DNA from: Vespa crabro
Taxonomy: Eukaryota; Arthropoda; Insecta; Hymenoptera; Vespidae
NCBI RefSeq assembly: GCF_910589235.1
Contig: NC_060978.1
Location: forward strand, 2,900,877-2,964,876
Reading direction: 5' to 3'
Length of the DNA stretch: 64,000 nucleotides
A program made the position numbers and the translations under genes. The notes below the pieces were generated by a model. The model saw only the letters and a program-made list of their open reading frames with translations. It made no database searches and had not been told where the DNA came from. Below, in pieces: positions 13,083-24,893 of the stretch; the stretch's first letter is position 1, and each line of letters opens with the position of its first letter.

Positions 13083-15041
13083 TCATACATGAGATGATTC
13101 ATCTCCTGTATCAGCAGCCATAGCTTCACGATTTTCATAAGCCCAGAAACCATGAAATTCTATTAAAATACTCACCATTGTATCACCTTGTCCACTAAAA
13201 TGTGCAAATGTGATTTAAAACTTATTCAACTGAAAATTTAATTGAAGTAGAAAAATAAAAAAAAAAAGAACAAAAAAAAAAGAACAAAAAAATAGAAATT
13301 CTTTGCAATATACAAATATTTTTCTCTTACCAAGATAATAAATCCTGTAATGTAATTTTACATGGGTTAGCTGGTTTAACCATATCAAATATTTCATCTT
13401 TTACATCTTCAAAACTTACTGGTTCTTGACCATGCATTGTCATTTGCTCTTGTATTGCCTGTAATATAAAAATATTAATACTACTAATAAATTAATAAGC
13501 ATATTTCCAAAAAAAAAAAAAAAAAAAAATAAATAATTTTTACACACTTACTCGAAAGAAATAATTAAGACAAAATGTATCAAGATAACCACGATTATTA
13601 ATATCTAATATACGAAAAAGATAATGTAAGCTTTGAGGTTCGTGTCGATTTTCCAAAGCCAAGACAAAGTCCAAATAAGTTTTGTAATCCATTTCCCCTT
13701 CATAAGTTAAGCATTCTTGAAACACTCTTTCTAAAAATACACCGGTCAAAGTGCCTGTTCCATACCTTTAAAATAATTTAAATTATTTTAATATTTAGAA
13801 AATATAAATATAAAAGGAATTTTATAAGGCAATACCCTGCAAGCTCTTCCTTATTAAGCATTCCATTATGGTCTCTATCAAGGTTAAGATACTGGCCATA
13901 AACTTTAAGAGCAGATGGTGCTGAAAACCAATTAGCTTCTTGCAAATCTTTAGGTAAATCCTCATCACGTAATTCTAATAGATCGTCGAGAAAACTGCAT
14001 GCCAGAATATCTTGTATACGAACTCTTCCAGTTCTAAGAGGATCCAAAAAGAATAAAAATTTTCTAACAGCTGTACATACATAAAAAGAATGAAATGATT
14101 TTTCAAGACCTTCAAGTTGCGGCAGTGTTGGTATCAGTTCTAAAATATAATTTTCCAGGTCCTATATAAAAGTAAATAACAAAAGGACATATACATAAAA
14201 AAAATAAAAATTAATATACATATTGTAAATTAAAATATTTTGGAAGTAGAAAAACAAAATTCGTGGGTTATATAAGAAAGTATTAAACTTACAGATTCCC
14301 TAAGGTATCCTTGTCCAGTGACATCATACAAAGAAAGTCCAATTCTCGTTTGATGTAACCAAACTTTCCTCATGACATAATTAAATAATGCCATTATACT
14401 TATTCTTCCATGTTGATCACCTTGTTGAAGTTTTGCAAAAACAACTGCAGTAAAATATGGACTACATTTGGTACCAGCCAATTGGCCGACTTTTTTAAAA
14501 TCTTCATAATTAATCAACTGTTCTTCTCCTGACAAAGGTGGACTATGATATTTGTCTAACAATACCCATAATGCTTTTAATTCATTATTATCTAATAACT
14601 GGCGTGAACGTCTTTGTAGAAATAATGCACGTGTTTCTTCTCTTAATTTTTGTGGTAGTATCTCATCTTCTTTAGGTAACTAAAGCACATATATTTTCTT
14701 TATAGATTGATCATTATAGTTTAATATATTTATCATAACTTTGATAAGTTTTATACCTTGAAATAAAATTTAGGTATCACTTTATAAGTTAAATCTTTAT
14801 CTTTTGCTTTTGTTCCTTTCCATTGATCATATATTTCTTGAAAATAATCATCCTCTATTTTTTCACTTTCTTCTTGTTGCTTTTGTTCAACTGGAAAAAA
14901 AATATATTAATAAAATTGAATTAATGATTTACATATTTTAAATATCACAATATTGATTGTATCCAACATAATTATTATGTTTTATATATATTTACATTTA
15001 TTTGTCAAGGCACATTTTTGCAACAACATTTCTAATTCCAT
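13083..15041 (-). CDS. PPP2R3C: Protein phosphatase 2A regulatory subunit B'' gamma, 448 aa
   Basis: EF-hand regulatory subunit that targets PP2A (called G5PR in mammals). Exons: 15041-14996, 14890-14757, 14679-14293, 14161-13836, 13765-13552, 13458-13331, 13194-13083. Phases close at 1347 nt; vertebrate homologues are about 453 aa. The N-terminus is MELEMLLQKCALTNK. A canonical calcium-binding EF loop, DRDHNGMLNKEE, lies near residues 283-294, and a second degenerate one, DINNRGYLD, in exon 5. The C-terminus contains GQGDTMVSILIEFHGFW and YENRE, conserved in the family. The gene runs head to head with ZMYND10 with 489 bp between the start codons. The first exon codes for only 15 residues. 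Confidence 0.94.
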
Positions 15042-15530
15042 TTTAACAATGAATATTGTTTAGATCCAATAAATCATGATGCGTGATCGCTACAAGTTGC
15101 TGCGATTTAGGAACGTTGTCAACAAATTTTGATGATAAGATAGTTCGCGACATTAACATCCAACTATCTGCCATCTTGTGGTAAGGCTATAATCGATTTA
15201 TGGTTAAAGCAGATATAAATTATCGATAGTCGAAATAATTATATTATATTATCGATCCATCTCGAACACGTAGTACTAGATGTTCTTTCAATCTCGATAT
15301 TTGAAATTCAATTTCGAATTATAAGCAATTTTCTTAATATTGATGTGTATAATACTTGTTGTGAATTAATCAAATAAGATAAAGAAATATTTATGTATTA
15401 CGTTTATTGAATGCACACCATTGATTGATTAATCAATACACATTACCAGGGTTACAGAAATTCAGAAATTTATTTACAAATGGTTGACACTTTAAAACGA
15501 CCAAAGACCATTTAACTGAAGCGATTAAAA
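15042..15530. promoter_or_regulatory. Bidirectional promoter interval PPP2R3C / ZMYND10
   Basis: The start codons of two divergent genes lie 489 bp apart with no other gene between, so both promoters and 5' UTRs must share this interval. No TATA box stands out. I looked for a symmetric RFX X-box, expected for a ciliary gene, and did not find a convincing one. Confidence 0.6.
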
Positions 15531-15668
15531 ATGTCATTGAGTACAGAATATATAATTGCACCATGGGAAGCCGAGGCTTACGTACAGAGTTTAGAAATAT
15601 CGGATTTGCAAGATATCTGCACAAAAAAGTAGAAAACTTTTATCACTCGTAAGATATACATATCTTTA

Positions 15669-15706
<38 letters not shown>

Positions 15707-17411
15707 TAATTTATTTTAGATGGTTCGAATTCCACAAAAGATTGATCTTGCTAAATCAGCAAAGTGTTCTTGAAATCAGTGACTTTCGAGAGGAAAGTAT
15801 CAAAGAGTGGTTTGTTTGTTTGAAAAAAGTAAATCGTATTCCAAAATAATATTCGTAAAATTTCATATCATATCATAATTATATCTATTAAGATCATTTT
15901 CTTTTTCAGATACCAATTTTAATATACGAAGTTATTCAAATTGATATATGGAAACACAAAATATTTCCCCTTTTAATCGATATAAATAATGAGCCGGAAA
16001 ATACGTTTATGTTATTTAGCATATTCTATCACGAGGACGTAGCAGCTTCATTGTTAGAAAATGTCTTATTTCATTGCGAAAGCGCAATTACAATGGACGA
16101 TTCTGTTCTCGATCTTATCGATTATGCAGTTAAATCTGTGACTGTTCTTCTCAATAGAAATGATATTGAAATATATGAAAATTTAAAAGATCCCAGGTAA
16201 AATGGATAAGAAAAAAAAAAAAAAAAAAAAAAACATAACTAACTCTATTATCGATAATTATTTTAACTTTTCGTTTTTCTTTTTTTTTTTTTTCTTTTTA
16301 TTAGTTGTTGCTTAGAAGAAATATTAGAAAAGAAGAAAGAACTTGAATTCGATATTGGAATGAGATGTATCTCGATTCTACGATATTTAGCTGAATTTTT
16401 AGATAGTCTACCACTTTGCGCAATTTCCCGAATGTTATCTGTACACGATATTCCGTATTTACTTGTTCAACTAATCGAAAATCATCCCTGGTCAAAGAAT
16501 GATGCAGAAGGTGAATTAGATGAATAAAGTTTTAAACGAGTAATTATTTATCTGACATCTTTTAGGAAATGTTATGTTATACGACGGTAAATGGAACAAA
16601 GTTAAAGACAACGAAGAAGGAAAAATTTCAAAAATAGAAGCACAAATATGGTTCGGTTTGCGAGAATTACTTCTTAATCCAAAATGCGGCCCATACTACG
16701 AAATTACTGAACACAGACTAACACATTTATTAAAGGTATCTCTTTATTGTGTCTATAAATAATGTTAATTTAAATCCAAAAATTTCTTTGTTTTTTAGTT
16801 ACAGAAATACTTGCACGAAATCGTATTAGATCAAATTGCACCTTTGATTGATCTTAAAAGATGGTTAAGTTACTTAAGCATGTCAGCAACTTCATCAGCA
16901 ACATCCCGTCCTGTCTATGTTGAAGTAATTCCTCAGGTAAAAAAATAACATAAAAACATCATTTTACTGTCACACAAATTGAGTATACAAATATTGAAGG
17001 CATTTATACATTCAATTGAATCATAGATAAAACCAATGATTTTGGAAAAATATCATAAAAAATGGAAAAAATTGGCCAAACATCAAGCAAAGTCTATATT
17101 TACTAAGGACACTGACTATATTAAAAGTTCTGCACAAATTTTAAGCGATGCCTATGACTTGGATAAATTGGATTGCATAGATATTAAAAAATGTTTTTTG
17201 TGTCAAGAACAAGCTAAAAAGCGTTGTTCCAAATGCAAGGAGGCGTGGTATTGTGGACGGTAATTTTTAATCAGTGAAATATTTGGTGATTGCCGAAACA
17301 ATACTTAAAAAATTGTATATTGTTTACAGAGAATGCCAAGTAAAAGATTGGACCAATCATAAAGATATTTGTGAGAAAATAACAAATAGCAGAAGTGATA
17401 ATCCAAATTGA
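15531..17411 (+). CDS. ZMYND10: Zinc finger MYND domain protein 10 (dynein arm assembly factor), 440 aa
   Basis: Cytoplasmic factor needed to pre-assemble axonemal dynein arms; in insects this matters for sperm flagella and chordotonal cilia. Exons: 15531-15628, 15720-15828, 15910-16196, 16305-16510, 16566-16735, 16799-16936, 17027-17259, 17330-17411. Phases close at 1323 nt, equal in length to the human protein. The N-terminal helical part carries the family strings APWEAEAYVQSL, NTFMLFSIFYHEDVAASLLE and VLDLIDYAVK. The C-terminal MYND zinc finger (residues 392-428) has all eight ligands in the order C-x2-C, C-x2-C, YCG-x2-C, and a final H-x3-C (NHKDIC). An AATAAA at 17413-17418 directly follows the stop. 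Neighbours: divergent PPP2R3C and convergent RpS12. Confidence 0.95.
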
Positions 17412-17412
17412 G

Positions 17413-17418
17413 AATAAA
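17413..17418 (+). terminator. Polyadenylation signal of ZMYND10
   Basis: AATAAA two bases after the stop codon of ZMYND10. More AATAAA copies follow within 40 bp. Confidence 0.6.
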
Positions 17419-17497
17419 AAAGTCAAATCTGATATAAATAAATAATCGATACTTATAAAGGTATATAATAATTTATATCCATGATTATGTAGAATAT

Positions 17498-17503
17498 TTT
17501 ATT
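17498..17503 (-). terminator. Polyadenylation signal of RpS12
   Basis: Reverse-strand AATAAA nine bases after the RpS12 stop codon. A very short 3' UTR is usual for ribosomal protein genes. Confidence 0.6.
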
Positions 17504-17511
17504 AAAAGGAT

Positions 17512-18613
17512 TTAATGTACAGAACTTTGTTTAAGGTATTCCATCAAAACATCTTTAGCTGGTGTGTCTTCTCCAAAGTCCTGCAAATATAACATTTCTA
17601 TAAATAAATGAATAATTTCTCTTTAACAAAAGTATAACAATTAATTTAAAAGATATCAGAATGGCATGATTACAGCATTGCAATTTTATATTACGGGTTC
17701 TACTCAGTAGAGGGAGCCATATTTATCATCATATAACATGTTCAAAACTCTATTAATACAAAATTATTTCCAAATATAAAAGTTCCATTATCAATTTTTA
17801 CCTTAATAACAACACAAGAGCAACCAACGACTTTACGAGCTTTTCCAGCACTGTCAATTTTGCATAGTCCAGCCCATTCACCCAATTTTTTATTATTATC
17901 TACTTTAATAAGTGGAATTTGATGTTCATTGCAAAGTGCTTGAACTAATTTTTTGTACATCGGTTCGTCGCAATTATCAGCTAAAATGCACAGCATCGCT
18001 TGCCTCCTAAAAAATAGAAGAAAAAGAAAAACTTGAAAACATTTTACTCGAGTATTCTTTATCTGAAAAAAAAAAAAAACTTCGTTATTGTCGTGTCAGA
18101 AGTTTAAAGCATAAAAACAGCATGTATATTTTATATACGGGTTCTGCTCAGAAGAGGGAGCCATAAATATCATCATTCATTATTTTCAAAATGCTTAATA
18201 AATAATAATTATATTTGACTTACTTGTCCAATGCTTTAGCAGCTTCATGAAGACCATGAACTACTCCATCGTGAATAAGAGCATTTTTTAAAACTTCTTG
18301 TAGTGCTGTATTTACGTCCATAGGACCTCCTGCAGTGATCGCAGAAGGCCCATCATCACTGCAAATTATATTCGATAAATAATTCTGTTTAACAAAAAGC
18401 CGTATTAACATCTAAGCGACTAAAGATTAAGTTAACACTTTTACAAATATCTACATATTTACTATAATTAATTCCTTTACAACACAGAATCTTAAGGAAC
18501 ATAAATCATAAATTTATATTCACTCACTTCTATTTATATAGTTTAACTCTAAAAACTTTAGAATGAAATTATTTGTGTACACATAACCACACTTACGTTC
18601 CCACGTCGGACAT
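17512..18613 (-). CDS. RpS12: 40S ribosomal protein S12 (eS12), 141 aa
   Basis: Component of the small ribosomal subunit. Coding exons: 18613-18597, 18358-18224, 18006-17802, 17580-17512. Phases close at 426 nt. Recognisable strings include MDVNTALQEVLKNALIHDG, GLHEAAKALDKRQAMLC, NCDEPMYKKLVQALCNEHQ and KKLGEWAGLC. The first coding exon holds five codons and two bases (MSDVG plus part of Thr). A non-coding first exon is predicted at about 18787-18768: it begins with a pyrimidine tract CTCTTTCCTCTT (a 5' TOP motif) and ends at a GTAAAT donor, with an acceptor TATTTCAG just upstream of the start codon. Introns 2 and 3 of the coding part carry C/D snoRNAs. The 3' end converges on ZMYND10. Confidence 0.96.
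17652..17738 (-). ncRNA. C/D box snoRNA, SNORD100-like, copy 1 (RpS12 intron)
   Basis: Box C ATGATGA at 17732-17726, D' box CTGA at 17707-17704 and box D CTGA at 17659-17656, on the same strand as the host gene. Directly upstream of D' is a guide, GGCTCCCTCTA. Its GGCTCCCTCT part pairs perfectly with the conserved 18S rRNA string AGAGGGAGCC. By the D+5 rule the target is the first G of GGG, which is 26 nt upstream of the U14 target (human C462), that is G436 in human numbering. Human SNORD100 guides G436 and also lives in an RPS12 intron. The terminal stem is weak, so exact ends are approximate. Confidence 0.85.
18092..18182 (-). ncRNA. C/D box snoRNA, SNORD100-like, copy 2 (RpS12 intron)
   Basis: Box C ATGATGA at 18176-18170, D' box CTGA at 18151-18148 and box D CTGA at 18099-18096. 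The D' guide, GGCTCCCTCTT, is the same as in copy 1 up to the base next to the box, and the shared block continues through the D' box into AGAACCCGTA. The half after the internal loop, including the guide in front of box D, differs from copy 1. The copies are therefore paralogues that keep one 18S target but may have different second targets. Confidence 0.85.
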
Positions 18614-18767
18614 GTTTCTACTGGTTCAAGAAGCTGAAATAATTACACAACATTAGTATTTTTATATTACAAATTACATTTTGATATTTTTTTGTGTAAA
18701 AAACAGAACGATGACACTATAATAAACCGATATTCAGCGCGCTGCCATACAGCATGCTTCCATTTAC

Positions 18768-18787
18768 CTTTTCTTAAGAGGAAAGAG
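18768..18787 (-). promoter_or_regulatory. Predicted non-coding first exon of RpS12 with 5' TOP
   Basis: On the minus strand CTCTTTCCTCTTAAGAAAAG is followed by the donor GTAAAT. A start at C within a pyrimidine tract is the terminal oligopyrimidine signature of ribosomal protein mRNAs (mTOR/Larp1 control). Start site inferred, not measured. Confidence 0.6.
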
Positions 18788-19410
18788 AAATGGCTTCCAC
18801 TAGATCATGCGGCTTGTTGCTACATTCATTGTCAACTCGATTCGTCTTCTGATTGGTTGATTTTGTGAATGGAGCAGACATCTATGATCATTAACGTAGA
18901 ACTAACATAGACTCACAAACTTTTCCAATTTTATGCTATCTATATGTTCGACAATGGGTAAGGTAGTTTACATCTACATTTGGTAAAAACGAAAAGGTTA
19001 AATCATTTGCATAACAATTTCAAAACCTGGAAGAATGTAACTATCAATGTTGATAACGAAATATTCAACGTTATCAAAAAATTTGATTAATGGGAGACAT
19101 TGTCAGTTATATCAGATATCAGGAGAAAAAAAACGTTCAATTTTTAGCTTCTTATTATTTATTATTCCTTATTATTACATACGTATATATTTATTGAATA
19201 GATTCAATCGCAAGTTTATTAAATAGAAAGTTGTGTCTTACAAAATATACATAAGAATTGTACATGAGAATGCGAATGCAATTCTTGCGTTCATTTCAAA
19301 TCGAATTCAGAATTTCCCTTAACAACGATTAAATCCACGTTTCTTTTTATTCGTTAAAAAGTTCTGTAGAAATTCACGTTGTTCACAAATTCGACGAATA
19401 AAAGTTCGCG
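18788..19410. other. RpS12 upstream flank and Ets21C 3' region
   Basis: No coding exon was found. The left part should hold the RpS12 promoter; a CCAAT-type element (GATTGGTTG near 18852) is present. The right part should be the 3' UTR of the ETS gene. Confidence 0.4.
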
Positions 19411-22400
19411 TTACGTCGGTGGCGAATATCGATGATATGGCCAACAGTAATGCGGTGGAGGCGGCGGTGGTGGTGGTGGCGGAGGCGGAGGTATAGAATG
19501 ATGCTGAGATGCGGTTGCACCTCCGCTCGAATAAAGATGATGAGCGTGATGCGCGTGATGAGGATGACAGTTCGGTCCAGTTCCTCGAGAAGACGTAGGT
19601 GGATCCATCGCTATGCCCGCTTGAGCTTGACATGCCATCATTAGACCATGAAAGTCGAATTTGTACGCGTAACGTTTCCCATGCACCTTTGTCATAATAT
19701 TTTTATCATAATAATACCTGTAACGGCAAAAAGATTATATTTAAAAGAAACTGCAATATTTTCTATTCTTATATTATAAGATAATTACATTCAATTTTTC
19801 TTTTTTCCAAATAGATTTTTATAGGTAGACCGTGGAATTTAATTTCACATCAGTTTGATATAAAAACGAATCAATTAGTCATTAGAAGACGATGAAATGA
19901 AAATGATTCGAAACAATTACCTGAGCGCCCGCGAAAGTTTATCATAATTCATATTGGGCTTGCTTTTGCGCTCTCCCCATCTTCGTGCTACTTCGTCCGG
20001 ATCAGTTAGCTTGAATTCACCGTTAGATCCCTCCCATGCTATGCAGGAAGAATTGGACGAATCCGAGAGTAGCTCCAGCAGGAATTGCCAGAGTTGAACC
20101 TGTCCGCCTCCGACCGCCCCGGAACCACCGGTTCCAGCTGTCGATCCAATCAGCGAGCAAGTCCGTTGTAGGAGGCCGAACCTTTCTACGAGAAGGAAAC
20201 AGAAATACGCATGCGACGTGATACTCCTCGAGTCGAGGTCGAGCTGTTAAATTCGTTACAAGTGCTATGGTCGAACCTCTCATCCCTCTCCTTCATCCTC
20301 ATCTCTTTTATCCTTCCTTTTCCTCCTCTCGCTCTCTCTCCCCTGCTCTCTTTATCTCTCTCTTTCTTTTCTATTTTATCTTCTCTATTTATATATTTAT
20401 AAGCTTACGTCATCGAGTATCAAATATGTCTCGATTAAAATCGACGAATAGAAAAAAGCTTTAGAGAGGGATAAGATGGTGAGAATGGAGTAGGAGATGA
20501 TCAGACCTCCCAGAATTCGCTCGAAAAAGAGAAACGATTCATCGACCTTCGTTATCTATGATATATTCCTCGAAATTATGCGTGAGAATCGACGACAGGA
20601 GATTTGCCCTGTGTTTCAACATATCGTATTTTTTTAAAACAACAATAATAAATCTGGGGAGACGCTTAAAACGATTATACGAGATGATGTACCGTTATAA
20701 ATAAACGCAGCTGCCGAAGGATGTAATCTGCTGTCCTGCTCAAGACGCAGTGGGTGAGTCTGAATCCTCCACATTACGTTTGACTAATCATTCACCGTGT
20801 GAACACCACTGGACGACAGGCCCATCTTTTCCTTGAATACATAGATCGATGTGCCTTCTCAAAAATTTCTTCCAATTTAACATTAATGTTCTCTGCATTA
20901 ATAGTCTGTTAAAACGTTCACCGTACGAAGTTTCAAAATGACACCTAATGCTAGGAAAGATAAGATAAAATATAAAGAAAAATTATAATCAAGAAAGTAT
21001 ATCTGAATTAGAAGATATGTAAATAAACGTCGTTTGTTTTTCTAAAGAGAAAACAAACAAACGAAAAAACTTGCTTAATTTTGAAAGAAAAATGAGGATC
21101 TATGTAATATCTATGTAATATAAAATGAGGATCTGGTGTGATAATCGCATTCCAATGGAATTATATACTATTATATTCATCGAAATTATAGCTTATCGAA
21201 CGTAAATACAAATTATATATATATATATATATATAAATGTATAAGTTAAGAATTCAATTTCTCATCGCTATTATTAAATATTACAGGATACGAGAAAATC
21301 ACATTGCTATAGGAATAGTAATTCCATAGCACGTAATTTAAATGACATAAAACATGATAAAATGTTAATTTGCTATACAATTGTTCCTTTTTCTAAAAAT
21401 CATTTTTTGAATGAAATAAAAGTTTGCTTCTTGTTACACAGAAAAAGAAAAATAAAATAAAGAAACAACTCACATCTTACACACACGATCGTCAAAGTTT
21501 ATGCGTTAAATGTGGCGGTAGTAAAAAAAATCGTAAATGTGATGTTTACAAGATGAACGAAAAGTTCAAAATAAAGCGATTGTCGATGGAATCGAACAGA
21601 CTTGTCGGTGGACAGAGTGAAACTGACAAACCTTTGCCCTCTGTGATTCAGCTCTTATCGTCCCCACTCTTTGGAATACCTTTGCACTTCTCTACGTACG
21701 CGAAGCTGTCTCCACCCTCGACGCCCCTCCTGCATCTTCACGAGGTCTATTGTCACCCCCGAACCTCAGACTGCCAGGCCACGCATTCAGACTCTCCTCC
21801 TCGTTTCTTCTCCTTTTCGTCTCTCCTTTTCGAACCACCCATTCTATTTTCTTCTCTCTATTCGCATACTCGAAAATAAAAGATATACGTTTGATTGGAG
21901 TTTTCTCGTTTGATAAAACGATCCACGCATTTTCTAGGGAAAACTCTAATAAATATATTCTTTGTGATTATTTATAACATTCGTTATTATTAAGAAAGAT
22001 TATTGAAATGCTCATAAAATATTTTTATCTAAATCATTAATTATCGTTATAACATGCACGTTAAATTTCATGTGTAATATATTACATAGCAATAATTTTT
22101 CTTAACATAAAGTATTTCGCATTTATTATTAATATTTATTCTCAAATCAAACTGTTTACGTGCGATTTGAAGAAAAATAATTATCTCATACGTACATAAT
22201 AATAGAACGCAACGCGATAACATCGGATATGACGTTTATTCAAACGGAAGTGAAAACTGTCGTAGGTCCTTGTGACGCGTAAAATTATTTCACATACGTC
22301 GAAGATCCAAGGGATGTTTCGCGCTCATCAAGAAAACAATATAGTCGCGTCCTGTGGCGAGCTTAGTGTCCCCAGTCCGCAGAATTTCCCCAGGTTCAAA

Positions 22401-22438
22401 GTGTATAAGCGGGAGAGAAAGAGAAAGAAAGAAAGACA

Positions 22439-22493
<55 letters not shown>

Positions 22494-24893
22494 AAACGAG
22501 AGAAGGAGGTGAGAAGAGGAGCAAAAGAGCAGAAGAGAGCTAGAGTAGGGGTGCAGTTTGCGCTGTAAGGCCGTAACCCCTCGTGGCACCATCTTTCCAC
22601 CGCCCTAAACACTCGATGGTTTATTCATGAGGACACTCTCACCGCGATAACACTGATTCGTTTAATAAACGGGTACCTCTCTCTCACTCTCAATGTGAAC
22701 GTACAACGTTATTCAAACGGACGATATATCTCTTGGGCTTACCATGCCAAGATTACTGCTGCTTCTTCTCTTCGTGTGCTCTTCTTCTATTCTATTCTTT
22801 CGTTTCTTTCTACTAGAAGCCGAACTTTTCGTCTTTGCGGAATACGACTCGGCGAACCCAGGCCCAGACTTTTTCATCCTCTTACACGTTTATATTTCTA
22901 TATTTCAACTTCAACTATACTCTTCGGTACTCCCTGATTATGATACTTTTTCTGTACATATATGCACGTGTGTAATATTTTTAGTTGATATTTATGTTGG
23001 GGATAAAGCTTTTATTTTAAGTATTGTCAAATGGACACTTATGTTTTCTTATGAATATTCTAATGTTATTTCGAGAATAATTAATGCGCGCTTATCACCA
23101 TCCATCTTAAGTATGTAAATCGTTTGGTCATTTATTAAGCGACGTACAAACAATATCTACCTATAATCTTTTTTCAAAAGATCGACTTTAAATGGAACAC
23201 TTCATAGAACGGTCCTTTATCGATCGTAATGAATTTCAAAGTCACAGTCACAAACGTACAAACGATCGACATAAGTCTTTTCCCGTCTGATCGAATTTAG
23301 ACGAAGGGTGTGAATGGATACGGACGGATATAAAACCATTATCGCCCTCCATATTTACTTTTCCGCTGGACTGGCTTTATCTCTAATAGATCGCGCCCTC
23401 GTTAAGAGTTCAGATAAGGTCATAGAGAACGCAGAACCAACCCTGGGGAACGGTTAACCTCTTCCGGTCACTCTTGGTCCGAATTGAAACTCTTATTAGC
23501 CCCCTTCTCTCCCGCTACCATCGACCTCCGCCGACCCTGTGCCATTTAGATTTATTGCATGGATTGCGTTAATGCTCCCCCATCGTTGAAGTTTCTTAAC
23601 GTGTAAAAGTAACGTTGAAAATAATGAATCGGATGATTATCATTGTCGCAACTCGTTCTATCTAATAAACAATATTATCATTCAAAAGAACTCATTTATA
23701 TGGTTTCATTATTTACAATGAAAAATGTTCTTCTTATCCTTCGTCCTTTCGGATGATAACAAAATCACTTGCCGTCGATTCATTGAGCTCATTTGAGAAT
23801 TCTAAATCTAAGAAGATCGATGCATTGTTTTTAAGATAGACAAACGAAATAGATTTTAAAAACTTTCGATTCAATTTGAGTTAATTTGATTACACAACCA
23901 ACATGCATTTGCGCAGCAGATCTGACTCACCATGAACTTTCTCATCTTGAAGCAAAGCTAGACTGTACACACCGGTCGCCTGTAAACGTAAGTAACCGAG
24001 ATGCCTCGCCAAAATTCGACCACCCGGAAAACGTTGCCATTCCTCCAAAGACAATTTCAGTAGCTCCTTTCCGGTCGATGGAAGAGTCTTCGATGTCGGT
24101 GATGGTTTTATCGAAAATACTCGGCTGCACCATGAAATCCATGACGCTACGTGACTCGAATTCCATTCGGATGGATCTATAAAGTTAAAAATTTACAAAA
24201 TTCAAACCTGATTTATAATAGATCGTATGAAGATTTATAAAAAAAACAAACAATTGTAAGTCGTTTGATACATGTAAACGATCTATTTAATAAGAATGCA
24301 ACAAGTTTGTTTTATGGACATAATAAGACATAATGGTACTTACCATATGGCACCATAACCGGACTTGAATCAATCAATCGTTCTTTCTCTAATCCCAATT
24401 GTTTTTCTTCCTTTTCTTCGAAGTTAAAACTTGACTTATTCTTTTTTTCCGGCACATTAGCATCGCCAGAACAACACGTCAAACGACAAGTAATATTCTC
24501 TTTGGAAATTTCATCGTTATCATATTCTTCCCCGTCGAAAGATACCGCCGAGTTTTCACAAGAGACTCGAAGAAGCGTTTCGAGTTTTGCAGTAATGTCA
24601 TGATTCGATTCATTACTTTCATCTTTGCTCTTCATCGAATCGTTAAAATTCGCAAATAAATTTCTCGATTCTCCTCGAAAATCTTCTTTAGATTTTTCTT
24701 TCTCATTGTTCTCGAAAATCCAACTAGATCGATGTTCAGAAACAGAAAATTTATTGATCGATCGAGAACAATCTTCGTCTTCTTGGAGTAATCGTGTGAT
24801 TTGCACTGACGCGTTCGATGTCGTGCAACGTTCTTCTTCTTGATCCTTGTTCTTTGCGTTCGCACATCGCGAATGATTCACGGACATTGACAT
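19411..24893 (-). CDS. Ets21C: ETS transcription factor of the Ets21C/ERG-FLI class, 455 aa
   Basis: Nuclear DNA-binding factor; in flies Ets21C acts downstream of JNK and stress signals. Exons: 24893-24344, 24176-23931, 20185-19921, 19717-19411. Phases close at 1368 nt. Exon 1 is Ser/Glu-rich and ends SSPVMVPY. Exon 2 is a PNT/SAM domain (DPSEWNSSHVASWISWCSR at about 184-202; EEWQRFPGGRILARHLGYLR after it), found in a frame with no long ORF call. The ETS domain covers about 294-378: QVQLWQFLLELL, DPDEVARRWGERKSKPNMNY, KLSRALR split by an intron before YYYDKNIMTKVHGKRYAY. FDFHGLMMACQAQ after it resembles Ets21C rather than Ets65A. The tail has His-rich and 13-Pro stretches. The start is the first ATG after an in-frame stop; an upstream exon is possible. 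The acceptor at 20186 is chosen for its pyrimidine tract and matching phase. Confidence 0.88.
20186..23930 (-). other. Large Ets21C intron
   Basis: 3.7 kb between the PNT and ETS exons with no further coding exon found on either strand. It contains a CT-rich stretch at about 20283-20380, an AT microsatellite near 21215-21234, a GA microsatellite at 22441-22490 and a less AT-rich block at about 23280-23580 that could be an enhancer. Confidence 0.6.
22441..22490. repeat. (GA)n microsatellite
   Basis: About 50 bp of nearly pure GA repeat inside the large Ets21C intron. Confidence 0.9.

Noticed and set aside
21424..21879. 151-codon plus-strand ORF in the Ets21C intron
   Set aside because: Low-complexity Ser/Pro/Leu run in CT-rich DNA. 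No promoter, splice sites or family similarity.
22744..23118. 124-codon plus-strand ORF with a hydrophobic N-terminus resembling a signal peptide
   Set aside because: It lies in a CT/T-rich part of the Ets21C intron. Leu/Phe/Ser richness follows from base composition, and no splice or family support was seen.
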